Positions 22,991-34,600 of a DNA stretch of 64,000 nucleotides are shown here, piece after piece. Source of the stretch: Cymbidium sinense (Eukaryota; Streptophyta; Magnoliopsida; Asparagales; Orchidaceae). The stretch is taken from positions 156,845,983 to 156,909,982 of the forward strand of contig CM038216.1 of assembly GCA_021442155.1 (NCBI GenBank), in the 5' to 3' direction. The first letter of the stretch is position 1. Every line of letters starts with the position of its first letter. The notes under the pieces are model-generated. The model was not told where the DNA came from. It worked only from the letters and a program-made list of their open reading frames with translations, and did not search any database. A program made the position numbers and the translations under genes.

Positions 22991-23900
22991 GACATCCTTT
23001 TTGACAAGTGCTGAGAAGGGCTTGCATCCCCTGATAAGTTTGAGATAAACCATCTTAGATACACCAACATCCTTGAAAGGATCACGAGTTGAGTTAAACT
23101 CTTAGGAGGTGGAATTTCTAAGATAGCTTTAATCTTTTAGATCTATTTCTATTCCCCATGTCGACAACAAACCCAAGGAATTTTCCGCGACTCGAATGCA
23201 CACTTCAAGGGATTCATCTTGAGGTTATATTATCTTAACCATTCGAAACTACTCTCAAGTCAAAGAGATGGTCTTCCTTTTCTAAGCTCTTGACTACTAG
23301 ATCATCAATGTAGCACTTAATCTGATGATGGATGAGTTCGTTGAAGATCTCATTCATGGCCCGTTGTTATGTAGTACCAGCATTTTTAAGGCCGAAAGGC
23401 ATGACCCTATAAGAAGATTCGATCGGGTTCAAAAGCAATGTTTCTTTCATCTTCTGAGACATCTTGATTTGGTTATAGCAGATGACCCATCCATGAAAGA
23501 CTATGAGATGAGGCAATGTCCACCATTAATTCCAGTATAGGAAGGAAAAAATCATCTTTAGGGCATGCCTTATTTAAGTCCCTAAAATTGATATCAATGC
23601 GAATTTGACCATTTTTCTTCTTAATTAAGACGTGACTAGCTAACCAAGCAGGATATTTTTCTTCCCTGATGAAACCAGCATTGATCAGTTTCTTGACTTC
23701 AGAAATGACCAGTTATTCAATTTCTAATCGCATGTGTCTAGGAGCTTGCTTAATAAGGGTAACGTTAGGGTCTATTACTAGCTTGTGGACTGCGTAGAGA
23801 GAATCCGGACATTTCTTTATAACTCTATATGAACCAGTCTTTAAACTCAATCAATAGCCTAACTAAGTTATTGGTTTCTTATTCATTCAACAATGAACAG
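22990..23900 (-). pseudogene. pol: E2 reverse transcriptase, decayed
   Basis: In sense order: QAPRHMRLEIE, SEVKKLINAGFIREEKYP, LIKKKNGQI, FRDLNKACPKDDFFLPI, a decayed fingers/palm section with ERNIAFEP, CYIDDLVVKS near 23310 (the YxDD active site is retained as YIDD), and the thumb/connection with LKMNPLKCAFES, KIKAILEIPPPKSLTQL and LSGDASP. The FRDLNKACPKDDF and YIDDLVVKS strings are typical of Tat/Ogre RT. Several frame changes and stops remove function. It is less decayed than the E1 copy at 9050-9984. Confidence 0.9.
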
Positions 23901-25044
23901 ATGTATGTTGGGTGAAGATTTTCTTCTATCCGAGGTTGATTTCTTTTAGCTTGTTGATTGTTGAATGAATCTCTTCTTCAAATTTTGGCATTGCCGCTTT
24001 GACTTGGAGATCATCTAGATCATCTGAAGTTTCTAAACACATATTCTCATAAGAGTTGGGGATGTGTGAGAAGAACCTATCCAAATGGTTGGTAACAACT
24101 AGGCAATATCTTCATCATCGGCCGGACCTTGTCGAATCCTAGTCCCTCTTGATTGTGCTTTTCCTGTATTGTTCCATAATTTTTCAAAATATTCGATTTA
24201 TACTTGGACCAAGTGTGAGGAACTAAACCTTTTGCACAAGATTTTGAACACAAAGTAAAAGTCAAAGGTAATTCCATTAATTCTTTAAAGTATCTTCCTC
24301 AAGTCTACATCAAGCTAGACTTGAGGATGATGAACTAAAGAACCTCTTACGCTTTGTGTCCTTTGGAAGACTTAGGGACTTCCTTAACTATCAAACCTTC
24401 AACTTTGATGTAAGTGAGGTAAGAGCTAAGGTTCCCCATATTTAGTTTCACATAAACCGATTTGAATACTTTGCTTTGCTTAGGCCTGGTCTTCATCTAG
24501 TTGGATCAAAAGTAACCTCCAATGGAAGCCGCTGAGAGGGGTTGGATGGTATACTAATCACATTAGACTCATCCTTCAAGCTAGATTCCAAGTTTAAGTG
24601 AATAGTAGGGGTACTCCTGTGAGCTGGAACATGACCTCTATTAGCTGAAGGGAAACTAGGGGGTCTCCCACCTCTAGAAATGCCTCTATTTCTACCTCTG
24701 CCTCTACCTGGTGGAGGTTGAGCCATCCTACCCACATGTCTATATGACGGAATGAACTGTGGGTGGAATGTGATATGCTTAATTCCCCTTTCTTGTTCAC
24801 TCAGACTTTCTTTTCTTTTCATTTTCTTTTATCTTTTCTTTTGCTTCATTTTCTTTTGCTTTTGCATTTGCATTTGAATTTTGTCCAAGTTCACGAGAAA
24901 TGGTGTTTTGAGGAAGATAATAGGTCATCCTAATAAATCTCAACCTCTCAAATTGAGAATGGCTTTTCATCTCCATTAACACGATACTCAATTCCATTTT
25001 TTGAACTTGATGTATTGATGAAGGGAGGATGGAATGATCTTGTT
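23900..25044 (-). pseudogene. E2 protease-RT linker
   Basis: The linker is open in pieces. 25057-24797 is lysine/glutamate-rich at its end (AKAKENEAKEKIKENEKK). 24822-24493 is an Arg/Gly-rich piece with PPPGRGRGRNRGISRGG, then a serine-rich part. 24277-24077 is shared with E1 (GLVPHTWSKYKSN). The RGG-like stretch resembles RNA-binding linkers, but no domain can be named. It lies between protease and RT in the same polyprotein order as E1. Confidence 0.65.
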
Positions 25045-25800
25045 CTAATGTATCCAAGGCCTACCAAGCAAAGCAATGAATGAAGTATTCAAATTAATGA
25101 TGTAGAACTTGGCTTGTCTTCCGTCACCGATCTCCATGGTAACACTATAGAACCTAAAGCGCTCACCTTGATCATTGAATCCTCTCAACATCATCCTATC
25201 TCCTCGAGTAGAGATGTCAATCTTCAAATAGGCAAGGTCTTTAGACTCATAATGTTTCTGATGCACGAATCCATGAGAACCAGTGAGTAAACTATCTATG
25301 TTGTAATGTATAGGGGATAGTTGTGCTTCAAATACCCCAGTAGAAGGTCTTCATCTATGAAGGTGATCCCTTGGGCTTCTTTTGCACAGTGTGCTTCCTC
25401 ACCTATAGCGGTGAGCTAAGCATATTTCAGGATCAAGGAGGGCCTTGATTAGTGATTCCCTCATCTCTTTGGATAAGACAAGGGCATCATATATGCTTAG
25501 CTTAGATGGTAACTTTCTAAGGTGAGAAAGGATGTTGTAGTCCACCTTTGGTTGGTCTTCCACAAGCATATCCAAGGGTGGAGCATCCTGTGGAAGGGCT
25601 TCTCGATCTTAGTACTTGACTTATTTCCTCATCTAGAGGTGTTGCCCTAGGAGGTAGAACCTTGCCACTATGGAGGTTGACTTGGTAATCTCACGGAGGC
25701 AAAGTGGTGGCAAGTTCTACACTTCAGCTCACAGCTTCTCCTATGGGACTCTCGATGATTCAAGTTTATCTCAAGAGGTGAACCCATAGTAGTTGGAAGA
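25045..25800 (-). pseudogene. E2 protease region, decayed
   Basis: In sense the early part carries the block with SLIKALL and PEICLA near 25430, which precedes the protease in Tat elements. The protease core is best in 25266-25045: LAYLKIDIST, RMMLRGFNDQGERF, QAKFYIINLNTSFIALLGRPWIH. The LLGRPWIH end is the usual retropepsin ILGR-type end. The active-site D-S/T-G is not in an intact frame. It aligns with E1 7540-7960. Confidence 0.78.
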
Positions 25801-26199
25801 TCCAACACTAAATCGAAAAGAGAAATTATTATAGTTTATTAGACTTGAAGAGTTATTATTAAGAATAGAATAAAATACTCATCATAAGAGACATATTTAA
25901 TTCAAATCAGCTTTATTCTTTAATTTCTTGGAAGTATTTGGGAGTACAAAGTAGAATTCAAGTAGAGTGAGTGGAGTAAGGGATTTAATGCCCTTATCAG
26001 CTGATACAAGAGTTATACTAGCAGAAGAAATAGAAAAACTAGTTGAAATGGAAGAAGCAACCGTGGAAGGCAGCGAAGATTAGAGTCACGGACGTGGGTG
26101 GATGCTAAAGGGCTATCTCGGGTTGACACATGCTGTTGGTACTACTACTACTGCTGAGCTCCCATTTTCCTAGAGTTGGCATTAGAAATTTGCTAACCT

Positions 26200-27440
26200 T
26201 CCTTGATTTTGGAGGTTTGAGCTGACTGAGGCACTTGTAAGGAAAGCTTCTTGATTTTCTAGATTATTTTCTTAGAGGTTTTAGACAAAGAGATGTTCCA
26301 ACCTTCTTTGGTTTTAGTAAAATCGCTAGTATCCCCAAGGATTACTCTAATGGAACTACAAGGTTGTTCCACAAGATATTCCTTTGGGATAATGATAGCA
26401 CCGGTCTTGAAACTGTGTTCAAGCCAATCCTTAAATGTAAAGAAATCCTCCAAAATGTGGCCTAGCATACAGTGGTAAGGGCAAAACTTTGGATCATGAC
26501 TTTTGCCTACTTCCTTTGGTCTCTAGGCTCAGGTAGCTGAAAATCAAGTTTCTTTAAGAGATTCTTAAATATTTTCTTGATTACCTCCCTCTTAAAAGAA
26601 TAAGGTTTGTTTAACTTATCTAATAGAGTAGGTGAACCATAGCTACCTGGCGGAGGATATGCATGTTGCTTTGGTGTGGTATGGTGGCGTGGTTTGTGCT
26701 GGCCATGGAGGCTAAGGTGGAGGCCGGTATGGCTACCTCGGTGGTGGCAAAGGAGGTGGAGGCTATTGAGGTCATGGTCACTCAGACTAATATCTAGCTG
26801 GATGCTTCCTCTTATCAACTACTACTACTGCTCTAGGTGTCTTCTCATAGACCTTTTGTGATTTATGCTTTGGCAACTAATCTTGAAAAGGCAACTATTT
26901 GGCCTCTACTTGTAGACTAGCCACCTTATTGATTAGCTTCTCAAATGTCTTTATGGTGAAGCCCTTAAGCATGAAGGTGACCAGGCCATGGAAATTCTTC
27001 AAGAGAATCTCAATGGCATGTTGTTGAAGTGTAGTTCACACTTTCGGGTTGCCATCAGGAAAATAATCAATAAGTGACTCACCGGAGTTCTATTTGGCTA
27101 CAACGAGATCACCTACATTAACCCTTTGCGGAGCTCCAGCAAATCTCTTAATAAAGAGTTTCTCCAACTCAGCAAATATCTTAACTGAACCATTGGGTAG
27201 TACAACACCATCAAAGTGATACCTAGGCTAACGAAGAGTCTAAAGAGTAAAACATCACCACCACGCATTGTAATAAGCGGCAGTGAGCTATACTCGTTCC
27301 CACTATCATTGAAGCTCTTGAGGGAAGGAGACACGAAACCCTTGGGATATTGGATGGCATCAAATTCCTCTAGGTAGGGTCTACCCTTTGGAACTGATGA
27401 TCCTCCCCAGGCTTGAGCCAAGGCTTCCTTCACCTGTTAC
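26200..27440 (-). pseudogene. gag: E2 gag polyprotein, decayed
   Basis: The N-terminal piece 27433-27113 contains SSVPKGRPYLEEFDAIQYP, FVSPSLKSFNDSG and a LLFRLFVSL block, the entry of the capsid core. The next part (to about 26880) gives DLVVAK, HAIEILLKNFHG and FMLKGFTIKTFEKLIN with stops between. A His/Pro-rich linker (26818-26507) leads to LLDKLNKPYSFKREVIKK. Next is FCPYHCMLGHILED (near 26490), a zinc-finger-like Cys/His block, and then FTFKDWLEHS. The order is identical to E1 5190-6890. At least three stops are former CAA, CAG or TGG codons. The true start is not certain. Confidence 0.87.
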
Positions 27441-29100
27441 TCAACCATGGATTTTAGATCTTTTCATGTGTGGAGGTATTGTCCCCTACCTTCCTATAGG
27501 CTGAATCTTACCTTGCTCCGGGATGGGTAGTAGTCTTGGCGGATCCCAAGACTAGCTCAGCCGACCGACATCGATATTAGATGAACGAAGAGCTTTGCAA
27601 ACACTAAGCCTAACAAGTCCACAAATGTGCCATCCTATCATCATTTTTCGCCTTAACTAAATTCGAGGTGATGGACTATGGTGTCTCCTTGATCAACCTC
27701 ATCTCCTTCCATGGCCTTCTCAAGAAGAGAACCTCTAGTCTCCATGTGTATGCCGCCAATCCCCATCAAGTCATCTTCATTGAAATGACTCTTCTTCATT
27801 CATACCATGCATACCCTAAGATCTCCTTTTCTCCATAAAATAGTGTGCAACTATCTCATCTAAGGATCGATCCCAAGGGTACAAAATCCGACTGTGATCG
27901 CTATCATGAACGAGAGGCACTGACCTCACCTAAAGAGTCAATCGTGACTACACTCACTAGAGAATGATAATCACTAACACTGTAATGGGGGGTAACAATC
28001 CTGAATGATCCTCTACCACTCCGCCACACTGTCATCTGAATATCTGATAGTCACCATCTCATCATCAATGGGTGGAGTTGGTGAATGACCATGTTCGGTC
28101 GCCACTTTCGCACACCACAGGCAAAAGGTCAAGCAAGAGCTCCCTACCACAATGGTGGTGTAGGAGGAGTAGGATCCCTTGGCCATATGATCACCAACGG
28201 GTACATTTTTCCCGGATGCGCCTTCATGGCCTTGGATGGAATGGGTGATGGAACCGCACCGGATGGCGGCGGGTAGATGGGGTGGAGACACCACGACTCT
28301 CTGTGTGGAGCTGCCTCCTGATGGCTGGTCCTATGAGGAGGATACTAATATGATCGGGTAGCGAGCTAGAAAGTCGAACAAAGAAGAAGTAAATACCTGA
28401 ATCTCCGCATCCCCGCGATGATATAGGAGCCTCTGGGCCCTCCTATGATCTACCTCCTCCACTGGGATACAAATCATAAATCAAACCGAAGCACTGATTC
28501 CGAACCTGTGATGCTCCTACCGCACCCTGGTGATGTGACTATGAGACTAAAACCTGTGGGCCTAACCTGGCCGCTTTCTAACTCTCTGGGATCTCAAATA
28601 ACCATTTCACCTGCAATGATTCTTATTTTTATTTGAGTGAGTGGATGAGAGGAGTGTGAGCTAGACCCATACTCAAATGTGGAGAGGCCTAACTGGGAGT
28701 TTACCCTTGAGGGATGATGGTGCTAGCTCACACCAAGTGGCAACTCTGGGATGAATCGCCACAACAGAACACAATACCGGAAACTATTGTTGTGGTACCG
28801 CCTTTCTTTCCTCGGGACAAAATCAAATGAGGGTAAGACCCCGATGACCCACCCTTCACCACTCCCCACTGGTGAGGGGAATGCCCTCACGTGATCTTGG
28901 CCCCTCAAAGCCATGAAAGTGGATCAAATGGGTATGATCCAAACAAGGAAAGTCACTGATCCAAGAGGTCCATGCCATGAGGGAAGGTAAAGACAAATTT
29001 TTGTGATCCGCCATTATAACGATTAAAAATTGAAATGAAAATTGCAATGAAAGAAATCAATGAGAAATGAACTTGCATCACTTTTGTCTCCATAGATTTT
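27441..29100 (-). other. E2 leader between hairpin array and gag
   Basis: This 1.6 kb segment is GC-richer than its surroundings. It has only short open stretches on both strands (28294-28013 minus and 28085-28276 plus overlap each other), none with a recognisable domain. A block near 28640-28940 contains repeated CTCCC and GGGGT-type runs. Tat/Ogre elements often carry an additional ORF here, and this could be its remnant. I see no convincing counterpart in the E1 leader. Confidence 0.5.
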
Positions 29101-29109
29101 GAATTTTGA

Positions 29110-31290
29110 ATTTTAAAATTTGAACCCACATCCAACAACTTGGAAGTGTTAAGTGGGGTTCAAATGAATTTGAAAAAGATTGATTGAAAGAGAATTTGAG
29201 TATGAATCCAAACTTCAACAAATTTAGTATGTTGAAATATGGATTCAAGATTTTGATAAGATGCTTCCATAGGTTCATTTTGTTTTGATTTGAATTTTGT
29301 GATTTGATTTGAGACCCTTTCCTTTAACAAATTTGGGTATGTTAAAGTAAGGGTCAAATTGATTTTGTGTTGTTTGAATGTTTTGAATTTTCACTTACTT
29401 AAAATTTAGTATGCTAAGTAAAGTGAAAGTGATTTTTCTTTGAAAATTTTATTTTTGATTTTGAAAATTTTGGAATTCTTACTTAGCAAATTTAGGTATG
29501 CTAACCCAAGAGTATTTTGTTTGATTTTGAAAAATGGATTCTTAGCAAATTTAGGTATGCTAAGAAAATTCTAAGTATTTCATTTGTTTGAAAATTTTTT
29601 ATTTTTGAAAAGGGTAGATCCTTTAGCAAATTTGGTAAGAGAATCCTAAGGTTTCATTTTGTTAAATGAATGAAAGTGGAGATTCAACTAGCAAATTTGG
29701 TATGCTAAAGATGAAGTCCCACTTGAAATGGAAATTTAGCAAATTTGAGTATGCTAAATGAAATTCAAATGGTGTGTTTAAAATTTTGATTCATTTTTAT
29801 TTGAAAATGGAAACTTAGCAAATTTGGTATGCTAAGGGAAGAAGTTCCAAAGGTGAGAAATTATTTATTTTGTTTGGAAACTTTACTTACAAATTTGGTA
29901 TGCTAGAAAGTTCCAAAATATGTTTTGAAAATTTTTGAATTTTTGATTTGGGATTTGGAAACTTTACTTAACAAATTTAGGTATGTTAAATGAAGTTCCA
30001 AATGTTGTTTGGAAAATTTTTTGAAATTTTGAATTTTGGATATGGATACTTCACTTAACAACTTTAGGTATATTAAATGAAGTTCCAAATGTGTTTAGAA
30101 TTTTGAAATTTTTTCGATTTTGATTTTGGAAACCTTACCTAACAAATTTGAGTATGTTAAATGAAGTTCCAAAATGAGTTTAGAATTTTGAAAATTTTTA
30201 GATTTTGATTTTGAAAACCTTACTTAACAAATTTGTGTATGTTAAATGAAGTTCCTAAATGTGTTTATAATTTTAAAAATTTTTGGATTTTGATTTTAAA
30301 ATTTGAAACTTTACTTAGAAAATTTGATTATGCTAAATGAAATTCCAAATATATGTTTAAAATTTTTTTGGGAAATGTGATTGTTGATTTTTTATTTTGG
30401 ATTTGGAAACTTTACTTAACAAATTTATGTTTATTAAATGAAGTTCCAAATGTGTTTGAAGATTTTGAAATTTTTTGGATTTTGATTTTGGAAACCTTAC
30501 TTAACAAATTTGTGTATGTTAAATGAAGTTCCAAAATGCGTTTAAACTTTTGAAAATTTTTGGTTTTTGAATTTGGAAAGCTTACTTAACAAATTTGTGT
30601 ATGTTAAATGAAGTTCCAAAAATGTGTTAGATTTTGAAATTTTGATTTTGAATTGAAAACTTTATTTAACAAATTTGGGTATGTTAAATGAAGTTCCAAA
30701 TGGATTTTTGAAATTTTTTTGAAATGTGATTGTTGATTTTGATGTTTTGAAAAGAGGACATCCATTCAACAAATTTAAGTATGTAGAATGGAGATCCATT
30801 TTTTTTGAAATGATTTTGTGTAATTGTTTTTTTTTTTTGAAAGAGAGGAATTCAATTTAAACATATATGAGATATGCTTAAGTGGGATTTCCTAAATGAT
30901 ATTTTATTTTAGTTGAATGAAATCTTCATTTAATAAACCTAAGTATATTAAATGAAGATGTTCATGTGCTTTTTGAAAATTTTGATTTTGTTTACAAATG
31001 AACTTCCATTCAATAAGAATGTATTGAATAGAGTTCATTTTTTGAAAATTTTGTTTAATGAACTTTCATTCAATAAGTGAATGTATTGAATAGAAGATTC
31101 ATGTGTGCTTTTGAAAAGTTTTATGATTATGATTGTGATTTTGGAAAACATGATTGTTCATTTTATTTTAAAATGAAATCTTCATCAAAGTGAATTGAAA
31201 GAAGATTCATTTGTGCTTTTGGAAAATGTATTAGTTTTATTTTTGAAAATCCTACATATAACAATTATGTGAATTGTTAAATGAGGGTGA
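29110..31290 (-). repeat. Array of about 25 covarying stem-loops in the E2 leader
   Basis: About 25 imperfect inverted repeats follow each other at roughly 85-base spacing. Each has arms of 12-17 bases around a conserved loop written AAATTTGTGTA on the plus strand. Most arms are GGAAACTTTACTTAACA and TGTTAAATGAAGTTCC. At the ends of the array other stems are used, and both arms change together: GAATCCA/TGGATTC (29204-29246), GACCCTT/AAGGGTC (29313-29355), ATCTTCATTTAATA with its complement (30922-30959), AATGAACT/AGTTCATT (30997-31039). Spacers are T- and GA-rich (GATTTTGAAATTTTTGG type). There is no coding capacity. E1 has the same hairpin twice at 3237-3408. Confidence 0.9.
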
Positions 31291-31368
31291 AGAAATTTTG
31301 TGGAAAATATTTTATTAAGTGCATTTTTGAAAAAGGTGCTTTTGAAAAAGCAAAGTTCTTTATGGAAG

Positions 31369-31388
31369 ATTTATTATTATTATTATTA
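31369..31388. repeat. (ATT)n microsatellite
   Basis: A short run of ATT units in the E2 leader next to the hairpin array. Confidence 0.85.
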
Positions 31389-31668
31389 GATGAACCGTTC
31401 CTTATCATGAAGATGATAAAGAGGAAGTCTTTAAGATGTTTCTTTTTTATTTTAGATCTTTTCATTTTACCCATTAGAGGAACCCAACGGGAGTTTTAAG
31501 ACCAACATGGAATGCTGTCCTAAAACCTAAAGATGTTGGCTAACTCAACTCAAGAATGAAATGAGCTAAGTGCCAACGGAAAGAAGGATAGTCTTGGATT
31601 CATACCAAAGTACAAACCACTATCATAAAAAGACAATGATCATTTACCAAAGATGGAGAGAGGAACCA

Positions 31669-31682
31669 TCCCAGAGTCGCTA
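31669..31682 (-). promoter_or_regulatory. E2 primer-binding site
   Basis: In sense TAGCGACTCTGGGA begins nine bases after the LTR terminus CACCA. Compared with E1 (2841-2858) it keeps the CG but lacks the few bases between CTCTG and GGGA. It fits a site for an arginine tRNA of the type I recall for Tat/Ogre elements. After it the leader reads TGGTTCCTCTCTCCATC, shared with E1. Confidence 0.75.
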
Positions 31683-31691
31683 GAAAAATCG

Positions 31692-34600
31692 TGGTGAAAA
31701 ATCTATGGGGAGTCGCCTTTCAAATCTGTGGAGAAAAGAAAGAAGAGACCTTATAGAAATTCATCTTAGTAAGATGCCACACAGATCAGATGTACTTATT
31801 CAGGTGATCGGATACGTCATCAAGGTATAGTGTACTATCTCGAAAGACAGAAGTCACTACCCTTCAATGGAACCAATCACCTTAATAAGGACTCCTAAGG
31901 ATGATGGGTCTGTATGTACCAGAGATTATTCCCCTACTTTACATGAAAAGGTAAAGCAAGGTTTATTTTATACTAGGTTCATTAAGTTCCCTATAGGGGC
32001 AAGCCCTATAGTTAATTACATCTTAAAGGACAAGATCCTTTAGGAAAACTCTCGATTAAGGTAAATGATCATTGTCTCTAAATATTTCAATAAGAAGGAC
32101 TATCAATCGATTGGTTTATATTTTTGAAGATAAAATGGGATTGATCAAAAGAGGGAGTTATTATCAAGCCAGGAGAATAAGTGAGATGTTCATGATGCTA
32201 GAAACCTAGAGCTCAAACTATCCTAAAATTGGGTTTTACATTTTAGAAATTGATTTAATTTGTTTGAGTTATATTTTTCATTAGAAATTTAGGACATTAA
32301 ATTCCTTAATACAAGATTAAGGAAATGCCTAAGAGGTGAGGAATTATGCTTATGGCCCACAAAGAGGAGAAGCAACCTCAGAACCTAAATCTAGGGAGCT
32401 TCGGCGAGGGCCAGAAGCACAACCTAAATCTAAGGTGAAAATGGGTAATTGGTTTGCCTCCACAAGAGAGGACAAACCACCCTACAGCTTGGACTTACAA
32501 CGGTCTGGGGGTGGCTGCCAACTAACTCCTCCTATGATTTTAAATACATGTAAGTAAGTCTTTATGCTTATGCAAGATAGCTAGTTATTTTTATTTAGAA
32601 AGAGACTAAGTCCTTAAACTCACTCCCTAAAGAGATTAGATCATGTAAAGGGACATGCTTCAAATGACCTAAATCTAATGCATTTCAAATTTCATTTTTT
32701 TATTTCAATTTTGGACAAACATTTTGACTCGCTAATAGGATTTTATGACTAATGCATGAGAATAGATTATTGGCCAAAATCATGAGAAGTTTAGGAGGTG
32801 AGTTTCCACCATGGCCCCTCAAAGGTCAAGGGTTCTCTAAAAAAGATGGAAGCCCTCCAATCAAGAGTGAAATAAGATGCATTGTGCATGATATTATAAA
32901 AGAACTCATCCACCTAAGGGTTTCTAATTCTTTTATCTTGATTTTAATCCTAAGCTTTAGAGGTTATGAGTTGTTTAATTTTAGTTTGAATTTAAGTTGG
33001 TAAAAGATTTATTTTTCCTAAAGAGCCTAATCCACATCCGCCATACATAAAGCAAGGAAGAAACTAGAAAGCATGCCACTTAATGCACAAGCTAAACAAA
33101 CATCAATCAATTTATAAACTGCAAAAGAATAAATATTGTGGTCGCACCACCACAAACCCAAAATATCAAATTGTAGCTCACCCTTATACAACCTAAATTA
33201 CAAATGAATTAAATTATAATTTAAGCAAAGGAATTCATTATTATCTTCAAGCTTTATTCTTCTTTTCTTCTTTCTTCTTCTTCTTTTCTTCTTTCTTTTT
33301 TTCTTTGATCTTCCTTTGATGGTTGAATGGTAGATGCCCAATTCACATGGTGCATAAGATGGGATCTTATGACCAGTGCTCATCCTAATCCCCATAACAA
33401 ATCATTTCAAAATCCTACTTATACAAATTTTTGCATGCAAAGGAACAGTAAAAAAATCTAACAAACACCTACAAAATAAAGGTTAGTTAAATCACACCAC
33501 ATAAATCCCAAGCATGTATATTGGACTTATCCCCACACATGGGTGACTAAGTCCACCTGGCCTATGGATTATGTTAGGGGGTATAAGCGCCTGCAAGCAA
33601 GAAGCATTTATATTTTTATTTATGATCCTTAAGCACAATCCCCACGTAAAAGAATAGTTAGACTAAGCACATCCTACCATTCATTCTATGAGCATACACA
33701 ACATCTAGTCTAAAACATTCAACATAAACAAAACATAATATCAAACCATGCACAACCTAACCTAAAGCTAGAAGTGGTGACTTAGCTAATGTGTGTGCTT
33801 TGAAGGTTTGTGTGTATGCATGCTTAGGACTTTAGGTTTGAATTTTCTAAGTGTGAAGGACATGTTCAACTTAGAGGAGGTTTCATTTAAGTTGTTTAAG
33901 TATTTTGGTTTATTTTATTTCATGTTTTAATTTGATTTAAGTGAAACCTACAATTAATTACTAAGTTAAGAGAGGAAAGAGAAGAGAACTTCTCTTCCTT
34001 CCTAATCCTTAAGTAATTTCTAAGGTAAGTTCACATTTTAATTTCATTTAGGTGAATGTTTTGATTAAATCTTTTAATTAATCCTAAGTTTAGATCAAAC
34101 TCTAAACAAACCTATTCAAAAGAAAGAAAGCATTTAAGATTAATGAATCAAAATTCACATAACATACATTACTTCAATTTCTTTCCCAACATATATAACA
34201 TGCATATGGATGGACCCTAAGCATATCTATACATGCAAATGAGAATATTAACACACTTTATGATGCATGCTAAGTAATCCATTTAAGAAAATTTAGAAGT
34301 TTAGATGCATTTTCTTAAGTAGAAAAGGTTTTCTTATCCAAAATTTCACATACATGCATGAAAGTAAGAAAGGCATAAGTGAGTAAGTGCACATTGTTAT
34401 GAGGTGTAAGGTACAAGACCTACTTAGGGCTACTTAAAGCCTCACAACCGGGTTGTCCGACTAATATACCACTTTCCTTAAGTACAACATGCATATAAAA
34501 GAAATGAAATGGAAAAGAATATGCAAAAGTTGTTTAATGGTTTTGTTTTATTTTATGCAATTTATTCATGCAAGTGTAGTAATCCTTCTTAAGTGATAGC

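Noticed and set aside
28013..28294. Open stretch of 93 codons (minus), overlapping 63 codons on plus
   Set aside because: Both lie in GC-richer leader DNA, with no domain, no homologous stretch in E1 and no codon-like pattern; treated as chance openness.
29110..31290. CRISPR-like array (regular repeats with spacers)
   Set aside because: The repeats are hairpins with changing arms, the spacers are low-complexity and similar to each other, there are no cas genes, and the context is a plant retrotransposon leader.
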